Source: Nitrincola iocasae
GTDB lineage: Bacteria > Pseudomonadota > Gammaproteobacteria > Pseudomonadales > Balneatricaceae
Reading direction: 5' to 3'
Length of the DNA: 64,000 nucleotides
NCBI RefSeq assembly: GCF_008727795.1
Contig: NZ_CP044222.1
Span: forward strand, 1,054,001 to 1,118,000
Below the pieces are notes generated by a model. That model had not been told where the DNA came from. It ran no database searches and saw nothing but the letters and a program-made list of their open reading frames with translations. A program made the position numbers and the translations under genes. Below are positions 40,801-51,500 of the stretch, piece by piece (the first letter of the stretch is position 1; each line of letters opens with the position of its first letter).

Positions 40801-43800
40801 ATGTCACAAGGCTACGCCTGGAATGTCTATGGGGCAGCACGTCGGTTGCGGCGGCTGATATCGAAAAACGTTATTCCCAACGCGGATGACAGTCCTCAGC
40901 TTCAGCTAAAGGAGCTTGGTATAGCCTCACCTGTTACCCTGGGTAAAAAATACCTTCATTACGGTTTGCTTGGGGTGTTGCTGCTGAGCCCGGCTGCTTT
41001 TGCCAGTAGTAATTTCAGTGTTTCAGTCACCGCGGGTGGTGGCGCGACCACTATTCTACCGGGTGTGCCAACAACACTGCAGATTGAACTCAATAATACA
41101 ACGCTAACGCCGCTCTCTGCAGTCTCATTCAGTCAGTCTCTTCCCGGTAATAGCAATGCTGGTTTACGTATTAGTGGTGTGGCAACCAATAGCTGTGGTG
41201 GTTCGCTTACAGCCGTAACTGATACGCAGCAGATCGACCTTTCCGGTGTTTCAATACCCGGTGATTCCAGTTGTACTATAAGCGTCCCAATTGTGGCTTA
41301 TAGTGATACTGGCTCCTCAGCATCTCATAGTTTTTCTCTGGGTACCGGAAGTGTCAGTGCAACGCGTAATGCAGTGGGCATCACTAATGGAACCGGGGGG
41401 GCTCAGTCTTATACTGTTAATGCCGTAGCGCGCCCCACCTGGTCGAAAGGTTTTCCTAGTGGTAATGGCACCATTATCCTCGGTGGTTCTACGGGCACCC
41501 TGAGAATCACCGTCGATAACCCCGCCAGTATTGCGTTGAATAATTTCAGTTTTACTGACGTTTTTCCCACCAGCGGTGGGGGCGGGGCGGTCATCGAGCC
41601 CACGGGTGTTGCTGCAACAGGAAGTTGTGTGGGTGGCGGCATCGGGGCTGTTGTTAATTTGACGCAGGGCGCTGCTGCACAGGTTGAAGTTACTGGGGGT
41701 ACATTGGCAGCAGGTCAAAGCTGCAGCATTGATGTGCCTATTCAGGCGCGCCAAACCAACGGCAATTATAGTCTCGGTGTAACCAATACGCTGCAAACGT
41801 CTTCATTCAGCAGCGATGAAGGCCTGCGTCCGGCATCCGATGCGACACGCGCTATTACTGTTCGTTCACCGCTGACTGTTGCGAAGAGTTTTGCTGCTTC
41901 ACCACTTTCCAGTGGCGAAGCTAGCACGTTCACCATTACATTGGGTAATACGGGCAGCACGGATCTGACCGGGGTCAGCTTTACCGACAACTACCCGGCC
42001 AATTTAAGCGTAACCGGTGCAGTGACCTCATGTAGTCCTGGCAGTGTGAATGTTAATGAGGGTACCAAGACCTTAAGTGGTTCAGGCATTACTATCCCTG
42101 CCGGAAATACTTGTACTGTCACGGCCACATACAGCGGTGTGACCGGAGCAAACGATCAACCGACCACCTATACCAATACCATTCCACAAGGCGGCGTTAC
42201 GGTGACGGGTGAACCTGGCATCATCAGCCAGTCAGCTTCAGCTACAGTGATGATTGCCGACCGCCTGCGGGTACTCAAGTCTCGTCACTCGGGCTCTAGT
42301 GCGACACCAGGTAATGCGGTTGAGTATCGCGTCACAGTACAGAACTTCTCTGCTGTGCCAATCAGCAATGTCAGTGTGGAAGATACCCTGACACAGGGCT
42401 CAAGCTTTCTGACAGGTACAATCAATGGGGTGGATTATACGCCCAGTCTATCAGCGGCCTGTGGCGTACTTGGGGACGCTAATGCGCTCAATGCAACTGA
42501 TTTGGCATTCACTATTCCAACTCTGCCGGGAAGAAGTTCAGCTACCAGTCCAGGTACTTGTACCATCACCTTCTGGGCGATGATTGACCCAACGCGTGCG
42601 AGTGGTTCAACCAGTAACCAGATTCAAGCTGGTCAGGTGTGCTTCAATGATGGTGCTGAGTTCTGTAACCAGGTGGCATCTGACCCTGTTTCCTATAGCT
42701 ACCAGTCAGTTGTAGATGTGCAGAAGCGCTTTGCCGGTTCAACGACACTGACCCGCTCTGAAGGCACGGTCGTGCAGATGCTGATTCGTGTACGCAACTT
42801 TTCTTCTGAACCTCTGACCGATTTGACCGTCAGCGATACCCTTCCGGGTGGTGGCTTACAGCAATTGCGAGTTGCGACACCAGCAAATGCAAGTACCAGT
42901 TGTGGTGGGAGTATTACGGCGGCTGATAATTCCACCTCTGTGAGTCTCAATGGCGCTACCGTACCTGGAGCCAGTGGCGGCAATCCAGGCGTCTGTGACC
43001 TGTATGTTGATGTAGTTGGTTCGGCGGGCATCTACGATAACACTGCCAGCGTCGGTGGAACCCAACAGCTAGTGAACGGTACTACCCGCAACATTATCGG
43101 AGTTAACTCTGATACCGCACGTGTTACCTATACTTCAGCACTGACAGCTTCTAAAGCCTTTAATCCCACTGGCGTCAGCGCCGGTGGTCGTTCCACCGTG
43201 ACCATCCGTCTGAATAATAATGATGACCAGCCGCTGACTAACGTAGCGGTAAACGACCCCCTGCCTGCTGGTATGTTGCTTGCCAGTCCTGCCAACGCCT
43301 ACAGCACTTGTGCCGGAAATCCACAAATTATCGCTGCTGATGGCAGTAATTCACTGAGCATGAGTGGTGCCAGCATTGCCGGTAATAGCAGTTGTGATCT
43401 GTTGTTTGATGTAGTGACCTCCGGCAACAGTGACTGGATCAACACCCTTCCTGCTGGCAGTATCACCGCGGATAACGGCATCAGTAACCAGACGCCAGTC
43501 AGTGCCACCCTTAACCATCAGGCACCCACCGAACCTACGATTTCTAAGGGTATTGCACCTGCCAATGTTGCTCCTGGAGAGGCTGCAACCCTAACGATCA
43601 CGATTACCAATGGTGTCAGTGCCGTCAGCAACTTGTCGGTGACTGACTTTTTCACCCTGGATGGTCTTGAAAATGGTGACCCTAATGGCATGCGCGTTGC
43701 TTCACCCGCACTGGCCAGCACTACTTGCCCGGCTGGAAGTGTGCAGGCTCAGCCTAATGGCACCTTCGTCAGTCTGTCGGGCGCGGCGCTGGATGCCAAT

Positions 43801-46800
43801 GCGGTCTGCGAAGTCAGTGTGCGTGTCACCTCGGTTCAGCCGGGCACTATCACCAATATCATCCCGGAAAATTCGATTACTACCGCTCAGGGTGTAACAA
43901 ACACCACTACCCGTGCTGAGTCGTCCATGACGACGTCCACTGCGGTTGCCGTTATTAAGGAATTTGTGCCTAATGTGGTGGATGTTGATGAGCGGGCGCG
44001 CTTGCGTATCACCTTTAATAATGCCAGCCCGGTTAACCTGACCAACTTCAATATTGAAGATGTTTTTCCCAGCGGTTTGACTGTTGCGGCAGGCCCGAAC
44101 TCTGTCACCACCTGTGGCCAATCAGCAGTAGTGTCCTGGCCAGGCAGTGATCGTGTACGTCTGCAGGGCGGAGTATTACCTGGTGCTTCTGCAGGCAATG
44201 TGAATAGCTGTTATCTGGAGTTGGACGTTGTCGCCAACGCCGCTGGCGAGTTCCAGAATACAATTCCAGCCAATACACTGGAAGTGGGTGGAACGCCGAT
44301 TACTCATCCGCCGACTGAAGATACCCTGTATGTTCGGCCTCCTTTGCAAGTGTTCAAAGCGATTGCCAACAACACCCTGGATACTCCTGCCATAGCTGGA
44401 TTTACTACGGGCTCTGCGACCACGGCAGCGGGTGTCGCCCGCACCTTGACTATTCGCATTGCTAACCCGGGTACAACGGCTGTATCGGGTATGCAGTTGA
44501 CTGATACCTTGCCGGAAGGTTTGGTTATCGCACAGCCAAATCCTGTTATTACCAATAGCTGTAATGGCAGCGTGAGTGCATTTGAGTCAGCAACTGCGGT
44601 GCGCCTCTCAGGCGGCACCCTGGCGGGTGGAGCAACGTGTGACATCACCTTGCCGGTGTTGAGTAACTCAGCTGGAAACTATATCAACGAAATCCCAGCT
44701 GGCGCTATAACCACCACCGAAGGGGTCAGTAACGAAGAGCCTACACGTGCCGAGTTGATTGTGGCGACACCTCCCTCAGTGAGTAAAGAATTCAATCCGG
44801 CTGTGATCCCGTCGGGTGGCACTTCACGTCTGACGATTACTATTTACAATCCTAACAGCCAGTCGATGACGCTGACGCAAGCGCTGGTGGATAATTTGCC
44901 CAATGCACCCGGGCCTATGCGGATTGCAGCCACGCCTAACCTGGGGGGAACCTGCAACAGTGTTACGGCAGCAGCGAATAGTGATTCTATTACCCTGGCT
45001 TCAGGCGTCACTGTGCCTGCCGGGGGCTGTACCATCGAGGTAGACGTAACGGCCACAGCCGCAGGGGAACATATCAACAATATACCCAGTGGCGCTTTAC
45101 GCACCGACCTGGGCAGTAATGAAGATCCCGTTAACGTACCGCTGCTGGTCAGCACGGCAGGCTACATATCCGGCCGTGTGTTCCAGGATAACACCAGCCC
45201 GGCACCGAATGGCAGCTTTGAATCGACTACAGACCAGCCGTTGTCCGGTGTTGAAATTGTGTTGCGCAACGGCACGGATTGCGCTGGTGCTGTTGTCGGA
45301 ACCACCACAACCAATCTGGCAGGTAACTACCTGTTTACCGGTCTTGCGGCAGGTAGCTATTCTGTCTGCGAGGCACAACCGGCAGGTTTATTGAATGGCG
45401 AAACAACGGCGGGAAATGCCGTTGGCGGCGGAAGCTCCGGCACCGCCAGTAATCCTGATAGTAATTCCAGTCAGATTACAGGCGTTGTTCTGGCTGATCT
45501 GGGTGGTGGCGATGTCAGTGGTTCAACTAATAACGATTTTGCTGAGTGGGCACCTTCTACTCTGAGTGGCGTGGTATTTGAGGACCATAACAATAACGGC
45601 GTTCAGAATGGCAGCGATGCCGGTATACCAAGCCAAACAATCAATTTAACCGGACAGGATGTTGACGGTAATACGATTACTGCTACCACCACAACCGATG
45701 CTGATGGCCGTTACAGCTTCACTGAGCTACCACCTGGCATCTATACAATTGAACAGCCAAATCAGCCTGACAATACCGTCAATGGCCAGACAATTCCGGG
45801 TGCCGTGCCAAATGGAACCATCGGAACACCTACCGCAGCGACGACTCTTCCCAGTGGGATCAGTAGTATTGAGTTGCCCTCTAACACGGTCAGCAGCAAT
45901 AACAACTTTGCTGAGTTACCGCTGTCCGGAACGGTCAGAGGGCAAGTCTTTCTGGACTACGATAGTAGCCAGTCGCTGAACGGATCGGATCATGGTATTG
46001 CGGATCAAACCATTCGTTTGACCGGTGCGGATGTCAATGGCAATGCCATTACTGAGGAAACCACAACAGATGCACAAGGCAATTTCACCTTTACCGGGCT
46101 GCCAGCGGGCACTTACATTCTGGAGCAACCAGATCAACCTGCCGGTACCCTCAATCTAGTACCGGTAGCTGGTTCAGCGGGTGGTACGCCAACTAACCCA
46201 GGTGCACCAAGCAGTCAGATTAGTGCTATAGATCTGACCAGTACGACGTTGTCTGCGGGTAACCTGTTCCCTGAAGCCCCTGGACCACATCCTGATTTGA
46301 CGTTGGATATCACCGTGTCTAATGATGTCTTTTCCGATGGTGGCGGTACCGGTTACTACACCCTTATCCCCGGAAATATAGGCTCTGCAGACAGCAACGG
46401 AACCGTCACTGTGGTTAGCGAATTACCACCCGGTGTCACCTACCGCAGTTTCGAAGGAACTGATCCAGACTGGAGCTGCTCTGTAGTTGGCCAGACCGTT
46501 ACCTGTACCACAGAGGAGGTGATCCCTGCGACCAGTAACGCACCGAATATCGTGGTGCAGGTCGATGTGCAACCAGGCGGTTCTGGCAGCATTTTGACCA
46601 ACCATAGCCGTATTTCTGGAGGCAGTGAGCCTGACGGGTTACAGGGCAACAATCTGGCGCAGATCCCGATCGAAATCATCGGGGTTGCCGAGTCAGCCAG
46701 TGTACAGGGTACTGTATGGCTGGATGGCAATAGTGATGGTGCACGTCAGCCCGGTGAATCGGTGCTGTCTGACTGGACTGTTGAATTATTGAAAGATGGT

Positions 46801-48501
46801 GTACTGGTTGCCACGCAACAAACCAATGCCCAGGGTGAATATCACTTTACCAATCTGCCACCAGGCAGTGGCTATGATATTCGTTTCCGACATCCGGAAA
46901 CCCGCCTGCTCTATGGCAACCCCGTAACCAACGAGCAGGGTAATGCTAATAACCCGACAAATGCAGCGGTAAGCGATGGCTATCTGCAAAACATGGCACT
47001 GTCATCAGGCCAGAACTATGTCGAGCAAAGCTTGCCACTCGATCCTGCCGGTGTTGTTTATGATGCCGTGACCCGTGCACCGGTCGAAGGAGCACAGGTA
47101 ACCTTACAGGGCCCACCGGGTTTCAATCCAGTTACGCACCTGCTGAGTGGATCAGCCAATGTAGTGACCGGCTCGGATGGTTTTTATCAATTCCTGCTGC
47201 TGCCAGGTGCGCCTGACGGTGAGTACGGCCTCTCGATCACTAACTATCCATCGGGTTACCTGCAGACGCCTTCGACAATGATACCAGCCTGTAGCAATAC
47301 CCTGACGGTTGGAGCTGCACCGGCACCCGCATTGATCCAGAACTCGCCACTGGCGCCAGGTAACGCAGTCACCTTGCATGATCCAGCTGCCTGTGAGGGC
47401 ATTGTGCCAGGTGGTTCAAATACAACTCAGTATTATTTTGCCTTCAACCTGTCAGCCGCATCAGCGGATGTGTTGAACAACCACATTCCCTTGGACCCGC
47501 TGCTTGAAGGCGCTGTCCGTGTGGTAAAAACCACACCGAAAAGTGATGTCAGTCGTGGTGAGCTGGTGCCTTACCAGATCACCGCAACCAACACGCTATC
47601 CGCTGTGCTGACCAATATTGTGCTTCAGGATCAGATCCCGGCCGGTTTCCAATACGTGCGTGGTTCAGCACGTTTGAATGGCTTTGAATCAGAACCTGAA
47701 ATCAATGGCCGTCAGTTGCAATGGCCGGAACGCACACTGACAGCCGGAGAAGAAGTCATTATTCAGTTGATGCTGGTTGTGGGTTCTGGTGTTGAGTTCA
47801 ATGAGTATGTGAACCGTGCCTGGGCAATGAACAGCCTGGCCAGTATTCGGGTGTCCAATATTGGTACCGCAACGGTTCGCGTGGTTCCGGATCCGATTTT
47901 TGACTGTACCGATATCATTGGTCAGGTCTTTGATGACGAAAATCGGGATGGTTATCAGAACGAAGGCGAACCGGGCATCCCAGGTGCACGTCTGGCGTCA
48001 CCACGCGGCTGGTTGATCACGGCCGATGATTATGGGCGCTTCCATGTCGCCTGTGCGGATGTTCCCAGTGAACTGCGCGGTGGCAACTTTATCCTCAAGC
48101 TGGATGAGCGCAGCCTGCCAAGCGGCTATCGCGTAACCACTGAGAATCCACGTGTTGTCCGCGTGACTCAGGGGCGCATGGTGAAATTGAATTTCGGTGC
48201 CGCGATTCATCGCATTGTACGTCTGGATGTGACTTCAACTGTCTTTACTGAAGCCAATGAGTTACGCCCTAACTACGCGAAACACATGCAACAGGTCCTG
48301 CCGCTTCTGCATGAACAGCCCTCTATCCTGCGCATTGCTTATCAGCTTGAAATGGATGGAGATATTGATAATGCCCACGAACGGATAGGGGCGGTAAGAG
48401 CCTGGCTTGAAGAGCACTGGGAAGAACAGGGCTGTTGTTATGATCTGATCATCGAAGAAGAAATTGTTCCAGGTGTTGAGCGTATAGAGGTATCCCAATG
48501 A
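40801..48501 (+). CDS. Giant DUF11/SdrD-type repeat surface protein, 2,566 aa
   Basis: A very long exported protein. The signal peptide is unusually long: about 50 hydrophilic residues (MSQGYAWNVYGAARRLRRLI...) then HYGLLGVLLLSPAAFASS (cleavage near residue 70). About nine DUF11-type Ig-like repeats follow (each ~115 residues, with motifs such as LTVAKSFAAS and VTDTLP). Three to five SdrD B/carboxypeptidase-regulatory-like repeats come next (GTVRGQVFLDYDSSQSLNGS, DADGRYSFTELPPG), then more DUF11 and a final B-like repeat (GQVFDDENRDGYQNEGEPG). The C-terminal 80 residues are helical (TEANELRPNYAKHMQQVLPL). It overlaps the OmpA/barrel gene by ATGA and is probably displayed with it. Confidence 0.85.
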   Translation: MSQGYAWNVYGAARRLRRLISKNVIPNADDSPQLQLKELGIASPVTLGKKYLHYGLLGVLLLSPAAFASSNFSVSVTAGGGATTILPGVPTTLQIELNNTTLTPLSAVSFSQSLPGNSNAGLRISGVATNSCGGSLTAVTDTQQIDLSGVSIPGDSSCTISVPIVAYSDTGSSASHSFSLGTGSVSATRNAVGITNGTGGAQSYTVNAVARPTWSKGFPSGNGTIILGGSTGTLRITVDNPASIALNNFSFTDVFPTSGGGGAVIEPTGVAATGSCVGGGIGAVVNLTQGAAAQVEVTGGTLAAGQSCSIDVPIQARQTNGNYSLGVTNTLQTSSFSSDEGLRPASDATRAITVRSPLTVAKSFAASPLSSGEASTFTITLGNTGSTDLTGVSFTDNYPANLSVTGAVTSCSPGSVNVNEGTKTLSGSGITIPAGNTCTVTATYSGVTGANDQPTTYTNTIPQGGVTVTGEPGIISQSASATVMIADRLRVLKSRHSGSSATPGNAVEYRVTVQNFSAVPISNVSVEDTLTQGSSFLTGTINGVDYTPSLSAACGVLGDANALNATDLAFTIPTLPGRSSATSPGTCTITFWAMIDPTRASGSTSNQIQAGQVCFNDGAEFCNQVASDPVSYSYQSVVDVQKRFAGSTTLTRSEGTVVQMLIRVRNFSSEPLTDLTVSDTLPGGGLQQLRVATPANASTSCGGSITAADNSTSVSLNGATVPGASGGNPGVCDLYVDVVGSAGIYDNTASVGGTQQLVNGTTRNIIGVNSDTARVTYTSALTASKAFNPTGVSAGGRSTVTIRLNNNDDQPLTNVAVNDPLPAGMLLASPANAYSTCAGNPQIIAADGSNSLSMSGASIAGNSSCDLLFDVVTSGNSDWINTLPAGSITADNGISNQTPVSATLNHQAPTEPTISKGIAPANVAPGEAATLTITITNGVSAVSNLSVTDFFTLDGLENGDPNGMRVASPALASTTCPAGSVQAQPNGTFVSLSGAALDANAVCEVSVRVTSVQPGTITNIIPENSITTAQGVTNTTTRAESSMTTSTAVAVIKEFVPNVVDVDERARLRITFNNASPVNLTNFNIEDVFPSGLTVAAGPNSVTTCGQSAVVSWPGSDRVRLQGGVLPGASAGNVNSCYLELDVVANAAGEFQNTIPANTLEVGGTPITHPPTEDTLYVRPPLQVFKAIANNTLDTPAIAGFTTGSATTAAGVARTLTIRIANPGTTAVSGMQLTDTLPEGLVIAQPNPVITNSCNGSVSAFESATAVRLSGGTLAGGATCDITLPVLSNSAGNYINEIPAGAITTTEGVSNEEPTRAELIVATPPSVSKEFNPAVIPSGGTSRLTITIYNPNSQSMTLTQALVDNLPNAPGPMRIAATPNLGGTCNSVTAAANSDSITLASGVTVPAGGCTIEVDVTATAAGEHINNIPSGALRTDLGSNEDPVNVPLLVSTAGYISGRVFQDNTSPAPNGSFESTTDQPLSGVEIVLRNGTDCAGAVVGTTTTNLAGNYLFTGLAAGSYSVCEAQPAGLLNGETTAGNAVGGGSSGTASNPDSNSSQITGVVLADLGGGDVSGSTNNDFAEWAPSTLSGVVFEDHNNNGVQNGSDAGIPSQTINLTGQDVDGNTITATTTTDADGRYSFTELPPGIYTIEQPNQPDNTVNGQTIPGAVPNGTIGTPTAATTLPSGISSIELPSNTVSSNNNFAELPLSGTVRGQVFLDYDSSQSLNGSDHGIADQTIRLTGADVNGNAITEETTTDAQGNFTFTGLPAGTYILEQPDQPAGTLNLVPVAGSAGGTPTNPGAPSSQISAIDLTSTTLSAGNLFPEAPGPHPDLTLDITVSNDVFSDGGGTGYYTLIPGNIGSADSNGTVTVVSELPPGVTYRSFEGTDPDWSCSVVGQTVTCTTEEVIPATSNAPNIVVQVDVQPGGSGSILTNHSRISGGSEPDGLQGNNLAQIPIEIIGVAESASVQGTVWLDGNSDGARQPGESVLSDWTVELLKDGVLVATQQTNAQGEYHFTNLPPGSGYDIRFRHPETRLLYGNPVTNEQGNANNPTNAAVSDGYLQNMALSSGQNYVEQSLPLDPAGVVYDAVTRAPVEGAQVTLQGPPGFNPVTHLLSGSANVVTGSDGFYQFLLLPGAPDGEYGLSITNYPSGYLQTPSTMIPACSNTLTVGAAPAPALIQNSPLAPGNAVTLHDPAACEGIVPGGSNTTQYYFAFNLSAASADVLNNHIPLDPLLEGAVRVVKTTPKSDVSRGELVPYQITATNTLSAVLTNIVLQDQIPAGFQYVRGSARLNGFESEPEINGRQLQWPERTLTAGEEVIIQLMLVVGSGVEFNEYVNRAWAMNSLASIRVSNIGTATVRVVPDPIFDCTDIIGQVFDDENRDGYQNEGEPGIPGARLASPRGWLITADDYGRFHVACADVPSELRGGNFILKLDERSLPSGYRVTTENPRVVRVTQGRMVKLNFGAAIHRIVRLDVTSTVFTEANELRPNYAKHMQQVLPLLHEQPSILRIAYQLEMDGDIDNAHERIGAVRAWLEEHWEEQGCCYDLIIEEEIVPGVERIEVSQ

Positions 48502-51500
48502 AACTGCATAAATCATTACTCTGTCTGGCGATAGCTGCGGCTTCACCGTTGATCTATGCCGATTCATGTGAAGTGGGTCAAGGTTGTGGGCTCTCTGGTG
48601 CACGCGGTGCAATGGAAGATGAATCATTGCTACAGCGTCGTGCTGGCGGGCTAGGGGATTTACCCGCTTTACCCCAGCAGGGCGAACGTGAACTGCCACG
48701 TGAACGCCTGGTGCTCTGGCATTTGCCTGATCAAAACCAGCAGGCGGCTGGTGTACTGACATTAAATCCGGATGAGCCGCAGATACTGCAAACTGCACTG
48801 CAAAATGTGCAGTTTGAGTCCGGGCGTTCCGTTTTGCCTGACGACTATACTGAGCAGCTATGGCAGGTCATGGAGCGACTGAAGGACAAAAATAATGTGC
48901 GCTTACGCATCATCGGACATACCGATCCCCAACGTCTGTCGGCGCGTGCCGCCAGCATCTATACCGACAACTATGGACTGGGTCTGGACCGTGCCAGACA
49001 AGTAGCGCTGCAATTCAAGGCTGCATTGAATTTGTCATCGACACAGGTTGACCTGGACTCTCGTGGTCCCAATGCACCGATTGCCAGCAATGCCACCGCC
49101 GAAGGGATGGCGATCAATCGCCGCGTCGAAGTAGAAATCTGGTATGACGAACCCGCCCAACAAAATGCCTGTAGCGGTGGTATTCCGACTACCGAAGACC
49201 TGGCGCCGTTTCGGATCAGCGTCGATGGTCAACCTGTAGGTGATCATAGTGCCGGTGTGGCGGATCAGCAACGCTGTGTCGATGTGGCGTTAGCTGAAAA
49301 CAGCCTCAAGGTGCGCTACGACAATTTATCCGCTCAGCCACGTTTGAATGTGGCCGCCGCACCGCGTATGGCCGTTCCTGGTCAGACCCACTATTTCCGT
49401 GGTTACAGCAACTACATGAATTGGGTGGAACGCGGTGAGGTACAGATTTTTGGCAAGCCATCACGCTGGGGACAGCCAGAGCTACTGGAAACCGTTGAAC
49501 TGGACCCCTTGTTGAATGGTGAGTGGCTACCCTCAGATGAGCTGCCGGATGAGCTCTATTACCGACTGAGGGTGTATGACGCCGAAGGGCGTTTTGATGA
49601 CACAGATATGCAGCCACTGCAGCTCACCCGTGGTGAATATGAAGTTGAACCCGGCGAAGTTCGCGCTGATCTGCTGGCGGTCACCGGAGGTAACCGTTTG
49701 CAGCGTCACCGGATTCCGGTGGCGGGTGGCACGGTTACCGTCAATGGCCAGGGTGTACAACCGGGTTACGCTGTGTTTGTAATGGGAGACCCTGTACCGG
49801 TTGATCCTCAGGGTAACTTTGCCACAGCACAGATCATTCCACGTGGTGAACACAGTGTTGAAGTCGCGCTGCTTGATCCGGAAGGACAAGGCCGGATCTA
49901 TCGACGCGATTTGCGCTTACCGGAACGCGACTGGTTCACCGTAGCGATTGCCGACATTACCATCGGGCAGCAGGATACGTCAGGTCCGGCACAGTTGGTG
50001 ACTGGAGAAGACCGCTATTACGACGATAAAGTCTATGTGGATGGCCGTCTGGCGTTCTATACCAAAGGCAAAATTGATGGCAAATACACGGTAACCGCCA
50101 GTATTGATACCGGTGAAGAACCGATAGACAGCCTGTTCAGTAACTTCAATGACAAGAACCCGCGTGAGTTCCTGCGGCGTATGGATGCCAACCGTCACTG
50201 GGCCACCTTCGGCGATGATTCCACACTGGTGGAAGATGCGCCGACCCAAGGCAAGGGCTATGTCCGTGTTGAAGATGGTAAGTCACATGCGATGTGGGGT
50301 AATTTCGAACAACACAACCGTGATACCGAGCTAAGCCAGATCGACCGCCGTCTCTATGGTGCTCAGGCACGTTATCAGGGTGATGGCTTTACCGCCTTTG
50401 GTGAGCGCAAGGTCGTCGTGGAAGGGTTTGCTGCTGAGCCGGGAACAGCCAGCGCACGTGAAGAGTTTCTCGGAACCGGTGGATCACTCTACTTCCTGCG
50501 CAATCAGGATATCGCATCCGGCAGTGAAGCGCTGCGTGTTGAAATACGTGATAAACACTCCGGTTTGGTGCTGATGTCTGAGTACCTTAGCTATGGTATT
50601 GATTATGAAATCGACCCCATACAAGGGCGTATTTTGCTGAATCGACCGCTCTCCGCCATGTCTGATGACAATTCAGTGGTCAGAAGTGGTGGCAGCCTTT
50701 CAGGAAATCCCGCCTATCTGGTCGTTACCTATGAATACTCACCAGGCTTTGAAAGCATGGATGACCTGGCCGTGGGTGGACGCGCCTCTGTCTGGGCAAA
50801 TGATTCAGTGCGTATTGGTGTCACCGCTTCAAGTCAGGAGCATTTCGGACAGAAGCAGGATCAGGAAGGCATCGACCTTACACTGCGCCACAGTGATCGC
50901 ACCTGGTTGAAACTGGAAACAGCACGTACTGAAGGCGAGGGCATTGAGGAGCAAATCTCTGTCGATGGAGGCTTTGGCTTCAATAGTCGTTCTGTTGTGG
51001 GTGGTCAGGCGTATGCCGAGCGGATTGATGGCTCCCTGGACCTGAGTGACGTTGGCATTGATGGCGATGGACAACTGACCTTCTACCACGAAGAACGCGA
51101 CGCGGGCTTCAACGCACCTGGACGACTGACCAGTAATGATACCCGTCAGTCTGGTGTTGCCTTGGTGACGCCGCTTTCCGAACAAACAGATCTGATTCTG
51201 CGTGCCGATGAAACGGTACAATCTTCTGATCTGGAAAACCAAAGTGCCGAGGTGGGAATATCGCACCAACTCGACGAAGAATGGACAGTCGTCGGTGGCT
51301 ATCGCTCAGAAGAGCGCACCAGCGCGGCGACCTCAACAGCTAACGAAGGCCGCCGTGATGATCTGGCCGTGCAACTCGAATATGCACCCGAGGATGAACC
51401 CTGGACTGCACATGGCTTTGTGCAGGGAACAGTGAAAGCAGATGGCAACCGTGAGGATAACAATCGCCTCGGGGTGGGTGGCAGTTACCGCGTCAATGAC

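Noticed and set aside
41317..47379. Many antisense frames within the giant surface protein gene
   Set aside because: They are shadows caused by the repetitive, Thr/Gly/Ser-rich coding strand; none has a ribosome binding site or a recognisable domain.
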